A stretch of DNA of 64,000 bases from Cryptomeria japonica. Lineage: Eukaryota; Streptophyta; Pinopsida; Cupressales; Cupressaceae. Below the pieces are notes generated by a model, which saw nothing but the letters and a program-made list of their open reading frames with translations, did no database searches and was not told the DNA's origin. Location: assembly GCF_030272615.1 (NCBI RefSeq), contig NC_081406.1:478978900-479042899 (forward strand), in the 5' to 3' direction. Position 1 is the stretch's first letter. Each line of letters opens with the position of its first letter. A program made the position numbers and the translations under genes. Positions 58,837-64,000 of this stretch are shown here, in pieces.

Positions 58837-60420
58837 ATGATTGATTTGAAACTTCCCAAATTTTGATTTTCTAAATAAAACTCAATAGGTGATCACTTGT
58901 TCAATAAGATAAGCTAAGTTGATTCTACCACCCCTATTGGTGCGTTTAGATAAGGTGTCTCTTTGTTGAAAAGCACGTGCTTGTAAGGTTTCTTCGCAAA
59001 CTTTGTTCTGTAACAACGTAGATAGTTATGAAAAATGATGTAGGAATGTGCAATTCTTCAACAAAATTTTCTGGTTTATGTATAGAAACCTTCTCTTCTT
59101 CAAGATGCCTTATAACTAAGTTTCTTTTTCTTGAGATGACACGAAATGGTCATACAAGAATGTAATGGTTGACAAGTTTTTGATCCCAATGTGAGTACAA
59201 GTTTTTTGAAGTTTGAAAATACAAAGTTCAAGGTGAAATGATATATCCAAATCAATGAATAAGGTTAATCTGATCTTAAAGTTCCGTGATGAAGGATGAT
59301 GTATCCTATTGAGAAACTATGTTTGAAAGATCAAATTTATCAAGAAAAAAGTGTTTTGTACACTTAAGATATTGGATCTAAGAATTTTTAAAGGTGAATA
59401 CTTGTGATAACCTTAGGTGTGATCTATTGTTTTGCACATTTTGTTCAAGAAACTTATCTGTTTGACTAGTTGCTAAATCTGTGAAAATTGAAATGAATAC
59501 TTCTCAGTAATGGGTATCCAGAATTGTTTTTAAAATTTTGAGTTAATGGCAGGAAGTACCCTCTGTTATGAATGCACAAAAAAAAATGCGCGACCTAATT
59601 GTGTAAAGGCATTGTCTAATGTAACAAATGTACGACTCTACATTTCAAAAGCATGACTCTACATTGCAAATGCACTATCAAACAATGTGCATGCATGGTC
59701 TAAAGTTGTGAATGCGTTGTTTTGGTAGGTAAATGCATTGTCAAATTTGGCAAATGCGCAACTCTGCACTGAGAATGCATGATTCAGTTTCTTTTCCACC
59801 AAGTTTTGAGATTTTCATCCAAATGATTATTTTCTTCTTTTGATTTTGAAAATGTGATGCAAGCACCACATACACAATGTTTTAAAATAAAAATGTACAT
59901 GCAAGTACAATTTCCTATGGTAGGATAGGACAATAATTGTTGAATCTCACGTGGGTTTCGTGGAGGCTACGCTATTCAAAGCAGATACTTAGATGCTTGA
60001 CCCCACTAGGTCCACCGTTAGCACTCACTTATCTGGGGAAGCCAAGCACTAGTTTCCATGAAAAATCCTCATGGTGAACTTTGTATCTCTATTAAGAACC
60101 GTATGTATGTGAGCCGCTTTAGAGGTCTGACCTCTTGCGCCAACAACTAGAAGGATTTGGGTTTTTTACACAAAGATTTTTTAGTCAAGGCATTTGGTCA
60201 AGTGGCCATACATGTATAACCTTATGCTATGTTAAGGAAGGCTCCCAGCCTATAGAGGTTGCACTCTATAGGGTTTAAGGGGAGACATATTGTTGGTATG
60301 AACTAATCAACACTCGTTGCTTATAAATTTCATTACAAACACAATTTATTTATAGTGGATCAAAAGAGCTTGGTGTTAGCCCATTTCCACTTGGGTCATC
60401 CCCTCTCACCGAGCCTTTGG
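58837..60420. other. Untranslated leader and unresolved LTR region of gypsy copy B
   Basis: No gene is present. At 59580-59790 there is a degenerate array of 'AAATGCGCGACTCTACATT'-like units, matching in character the opposite-strand text at 22970-23220. A palindromic AGAGGTCTGACCTCT followed by TGCGCCA lies near 60121-60142; its reverse complement starts TGGCGCA and could be a primer site, but I cannot match it to a tRNA. At about 60279-60294 the + strand reads GGGGAGACATAT followed by TGTTGGTATG, a possible plus-strand polypurine tract and LTR start. Confidence 0.4.
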
Positions 60421-61198
60421 GAGGATTTAAACAAGAAGCCTATTAAATCTTACTCAGTTAGGGGATTTAACTATTGCAATGGTTAGAGAACAATAGGTTC
60501 TTTGTTGATCTGGTAATAGCGCTACCTTGCTTAGTTAGATCCTTTTCTTCTCCTATCTACTCACAACATTCTGTAGACACTCCTTCTGGTTTAGAAACAA
60601 TCACACTACCACACTTAACCAAATTGCCAACACAATACTGAAACAAATCATCAACCTTATAAGAAAATACAATAGGTCGGTAACACAATACAAAACCTAC
60701 AAATCTCATAGAGACTACAAACATATCGGTTCAATCATGACCATTAGATTACATAGTAATCAACTACACATTGTTCTAGACAACTTGAACTACTCCTGGA
60801 TCATCACACATTGGATCTTGTAGCTCATCACGCATTTTCCACTTCATGCTATGCATTTGATCATTCCTAGGATAAAAAGTTATCTTCACATGCCAAATCC
60901 ACTTCAAAACTCATCACGTGCATCGTTCTTATGTGTCATCTTCATCTTCGATCACTATTCGATCATAGATCATCACAATCGATTTTCCAAGCTCCATCGA
61001 TTAGGGTTCTTCTTATCAAATGGTTAGGGTTACCGGTTGATTACTTTACTTCAATAATACTACCAGTTTCCTTCACTCCTTTACTACTGGTTGCATTACT
61101 GCATTATTACCGGTTGCAATACATCTTCATTACCCATTACTATTGACATCAATGACAATATTATACTTCATCAATACAATCTTCATGTAATGCCAACA
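60421..61198 (-). repeat. Element 5, 3' LTR (left), truncated on its left
   Basis: From about GAGGATTTAAAC the text follows the second half of the element 1 LTRs (TAGGGGATTT, AACAATAGG, TTGCTTAGTTAGATCC, GGTCGGTAACACAA) and ends TAATGCCAACA at 61198. The first ~600 bases expected from element 1, including the G-rich block, are missing or replaced, so the left border is approximate. Confidence 0.75.
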
Positions 61199-61199
61199 A

Positions 61200-61211
61200 T
61201 CTCCCCCTTTG
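61200..61211 (-). other. Element 5 polypurine tract (plus inner copy at 61376-61387)
   Basis: The minus strand reads CAAAGGGGGAGA at both positions, 176 bp apart. Confidence 0.88.
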
Positions 61212-61530
61212 GCATTGATGGCAATTTAAATATCAATACTCGTTTATTGTGATGATTGAGAGTAAAGAACATACACAGGTATAGGAATCCTAATTTATAT
61301 TTTTCCCATATGCTCTCCTTCAACTGTATATTTATGTCTTCAGCTAGTAACTGGCTAGCAATCATATATAGTTCTTCTCCCCCTTTGACTATAGTGCCAA
61401 AGTGAAGGTAAATAATTCCATGCTTCACCGATCTGCAACTAGCTTCTCCCCCTATAGAGTAGCTCCACTCTACACCAATCCTTCATCAAGATTTTCAATA
61501 GGCTTCGAGACTGATGTCTTCCACATCTGC

Positions 61531-64000
61531 TTAATTAACTTCATGTAGGGGTACAACCCCTAACTTACCTCTAAGAAACTCAAATGTAGCCTTAGGTAGA
61601 GGTTTAGTAAAGATATCTGCTAGCTTTTCTTTTGTAGATACATGCTCTAGTAACACATCTTTACTTTTCACTTTCTCTCTTAGGAAATGATACTTCAGCT
61701 CAATATGCTTTGTCCTAGCATGCAACACCGGGTTCTTAGAAATGTTTATAGCACTCTTGTTTTCACAGAAAATTCTTACTGGTTCTGATATCTTCAACTT
61801 GAAACCTTCCAAAATGTGTTTCATCCAAATTTCTTGGGTACAATTCATATATGTTGCAACATATTTAGCTTCTGCTATTGATTGAGAGATACAACTTTGT
61901 TTCTTGCTGCTCCATGACACTAGTCTGCCTCCAAGAAAAAATGCTCCTCCAGTTGTACTCTTCCTATCATCAACATTTCCTGCCCACTTTGCATCTATAT
62001 AGACTTCTAAATCAAAGTTACCTATATATGGATACCATAATCCATAATCAATTGTGCCTTTTAGATACCTAAAAATTTCTTTTGGTTGCAACCATGTGTG
62101 TCTCCTTCAGACTTTTTTGAAATCTGGCAACTAGTCCTACTGCATGAGAAATGTTTGTTCTACTATGGACAACATAATGTAGTTTACCTATCATGGACTT
62201 GTACTCCTTTTTATCCATTGATGAAGAATCATCTTCCTTAGACAATGTAAAGCCTAAAACCATTGGTGTTCTAGCTGGTTTACAGTCTCCCATTCCAAAA
62301 GTCTTCAACACTTCTTTCACATATTTGGACTGTGTGATAAAAATACCTTCATCTATTGGATTTGCAGACCTATGAATTTTTTTATCACCTACCAGTGACA
62401 TCTCAAACTCATTCTTCATTTCATTAGCAAATTCATGACACATATCATCATTACCTCCAAAAATGATATGTTCCACAAATACCTCACTTACCAGTATCTT
62501 ATCTCCTTCTATCTTGAGATATATGTTACTAGTTTCACTGGTTCTTTGAAAACATATCTTTACGAAGTGAGAGTGCAATCTTTCATACCATGCTCTTGGT
62601 GCTTGCTTCAGTCCATATAATGTCTTATGTAATTTGCACACCATATCCTTTTCTATAGTTAAAGCATAACCATCTAGTTGTTCAAAGTAGACTTCCTCTT
62701 CCAATATTCCATTTAGGAATTCTGACTTAATATCCATCTTATATACTTTGAATCCTCTGTATTCTGCAAATGTAAGTAGAGTCCTTGCTCCTTCTAATCT
62801 TGCAACTGGTGCAGATATCTCACCATATTCTTCACCTTCTTCTTGTGTATATCCTTTGCATACCAGTTTGGCTTTATTCCCAACCACTACTCCATTTTCA
62901 TTCAGTTTATTTCTGAATACCCATTTTGTACCTATTACATTCTTGTTCTCTGGTCTAGGTACTATGGACCATGTATTGTTCTTCTCTATGTGTTCTTCTT
63001 CCATTTCCTTGATCCAGTCTTCATCTGCAAAGGCTTCTTTTGCAATTCTAGGCTCAATGGTGGAAATCATACAAGAGTTATATCTAATCTTTGTTCTAGT
63101 TTAGCACACCTCCATTCATGTCTCCAATAATCTGATTGGGGATATGATTGAATCTAACATACCTTGGAATAACATGATCTTAATTACTAGGTTCTTCATC
63201 TTCTTCACTTTCTTCATCTTTTGCTAGACCTTCCTATTTTGGTTGAGCTAGGGCTTCTCTGTTATGTTCACCAACTTCTGGCTTTACCAATTTCAGTTCC
63301 AAAAATAGTGTGTAAGGTTCTTCTTCTTCCTTCTCCTTGTTGGTTTCACCTGAACTTTCAAGAAACTCATCAACTCGGACATTTACACTTTCAATGATCT
63401 TCTTAGTCCAGTTATTGTAACACTTGTAAGATTTTATCTTGGTGGAGTAACCAACAAATATGCCTTCATCACTCTTGGCATCAAACTTACCAATATAATC
63501 ACCTCTTTTGATAAAACATTTGCTACCAAAAATTTTAAACTAATTGACATTAGGTGATCTACCATACAGTACTCATAGAGTGTTTTGTCCTTACCTCTTT
63601 TAACCAATATCTAGTTTATTGTATACAGTTATACTGATAGTTTCTCTCTAGAATGTCTTAGCTACACCTCCTTGAACTAGCATAGTCCTAGAAGCTTCAA
63701 CTACTGACCAATTGTTCCTTTCTGCAATACAATTCTATTGTGGTGTCCTAGGTGCAGAAAGTTGCCTCTTAATTCCATTATGTTCACAGTATCTAGTGAA
63801 TTCCTTTGAAGTAAACTCACCACCTTGATTAGTTATTAAGAACTTTATCTTCTTTCCACTTTCATTTTCAACTAAGGATCTGAATACCTTAAACTTGCTA
63901 AATGCTTATCTCTTATCTTTCAAGATTGTGACCCACATCATCCTTTAGAAATCATTGATAAATATTAGGATGTATCGATCACCTTGAATACTCCTAGTCC
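61531..64000 (-). pseudogene. Element 5 copia pol (integrase, RT, RNase H), runs off the window
   Basis: From the window edge down: integrase with an ITNQGGEF block where the family has an Asp for the Asn (near 63815-63845), then PYEYW-type text with frameshifts. A long RT open frame follows (62069-63070): [40 protein letters not shown] and [20 protein letters not shown]. The catalytic box reads VFVEHIIFGGND instead of VFVDDIIFGGND, so both RT aspartates are lost. The RNase H frame (61531-62091) has YIDAKWAGNVDDRKSTTGGA, DIFTKPLPKATFEFLR and ends LHEVN at 61531, close to element 1 (LHEVS). LTR and pol similarity put elements 1 and 5 in one family. Gag, protease, primer site and the right LTR lie beyond the window. 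Confidence 0.92.

Noticed and set aside
60101-60142. tRNA gene or tRNA-derived sequence near TGCGCCA
   Set aside because: The palindrome does not fold into a cloverleaf and lacks the conserved T-loop; a primer site is possible but unproven.
2834-61198. CRISPR-like array from regularly recurring LTR motifs
   Set aside because: The units are degenerate, irregularly spaced and inside LTRs of a plant genome.

Overview
The window looks like plant nuclear DNA, most likely from a large-genome gymnosperm such as a conifer. The reasons are: an AT-rich background; nested, mutated LTR retrotransposons over most of the 64 kb; a PLS-type PPR remnant; and LTR families whose primer sites match plant initiator-Met tRNA. 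The species cannot be fixed from this sequence. I see no intact autonomous element and one credible host gene fragment. All identity statements are by-eye counts.

Layout. 1-811: 3' part of a phytocyanin / early-nodulin-like gene on the + strand, with exons 1-57 and 414-811. 977-1217: frameshifted PPR remnant. 1495-2305: LINE reverse-transcriptase remnant on the minus strand. 2834-10000: copia element 1 (TSD TTCCC). 11574-19179: element 2 (TSD ATATC), non-autonomous, with a gag-like zinc-knuckle ORF and a ~1,090-codon ORF of unknown function but no pol. About 21236-22427: LTR of a second superfamily. 23620-31391: copia element 3 (TSD TGATG), inserted into a plant-mobile-domain (PMD) pseudogene whose main body is 31392-33390 on +. 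35385-37760: Ty3/gypsy copy A (RNase H and integrase). 38817-42475: a ~1,220-codon minus-strand ORF of unknown function ('gene C'). 43788-53391: copia element 4 (TSD AACTT), itself split by a 2.6 kb LTR element at 46758-49370 (TSD AGTTC) with a 97-bp interior. 53470-58836: Ty3/gypsy copy B (gag, protease, RT). About 60421 to the window end: copia element 5, same family as element 1, cut by the window edge.

All five copia-type elements lie on the minus strand, so the left LTR in window coordinates is the 3' LTR. They share the polypurine tract CAAAGGGGGAGA next to the 3' LTR and a second copy 160-260 bp inside. Elements 2-4 keep the primer site TGGTATCAGAGC; element 1 has a decayed version. 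Four elements have exact 5-bp target duplications, so their borders are firm.

The least ordinary content is element 2 with its two ORFs, gene C with a similar size and layout, the LTR pair with a 97-bp interior and a sharp change in LTR divergence, a shared Asp-to-Asn change in the integrase active site of elements 1 and 5, and a PMD gene interrupted by element 3.
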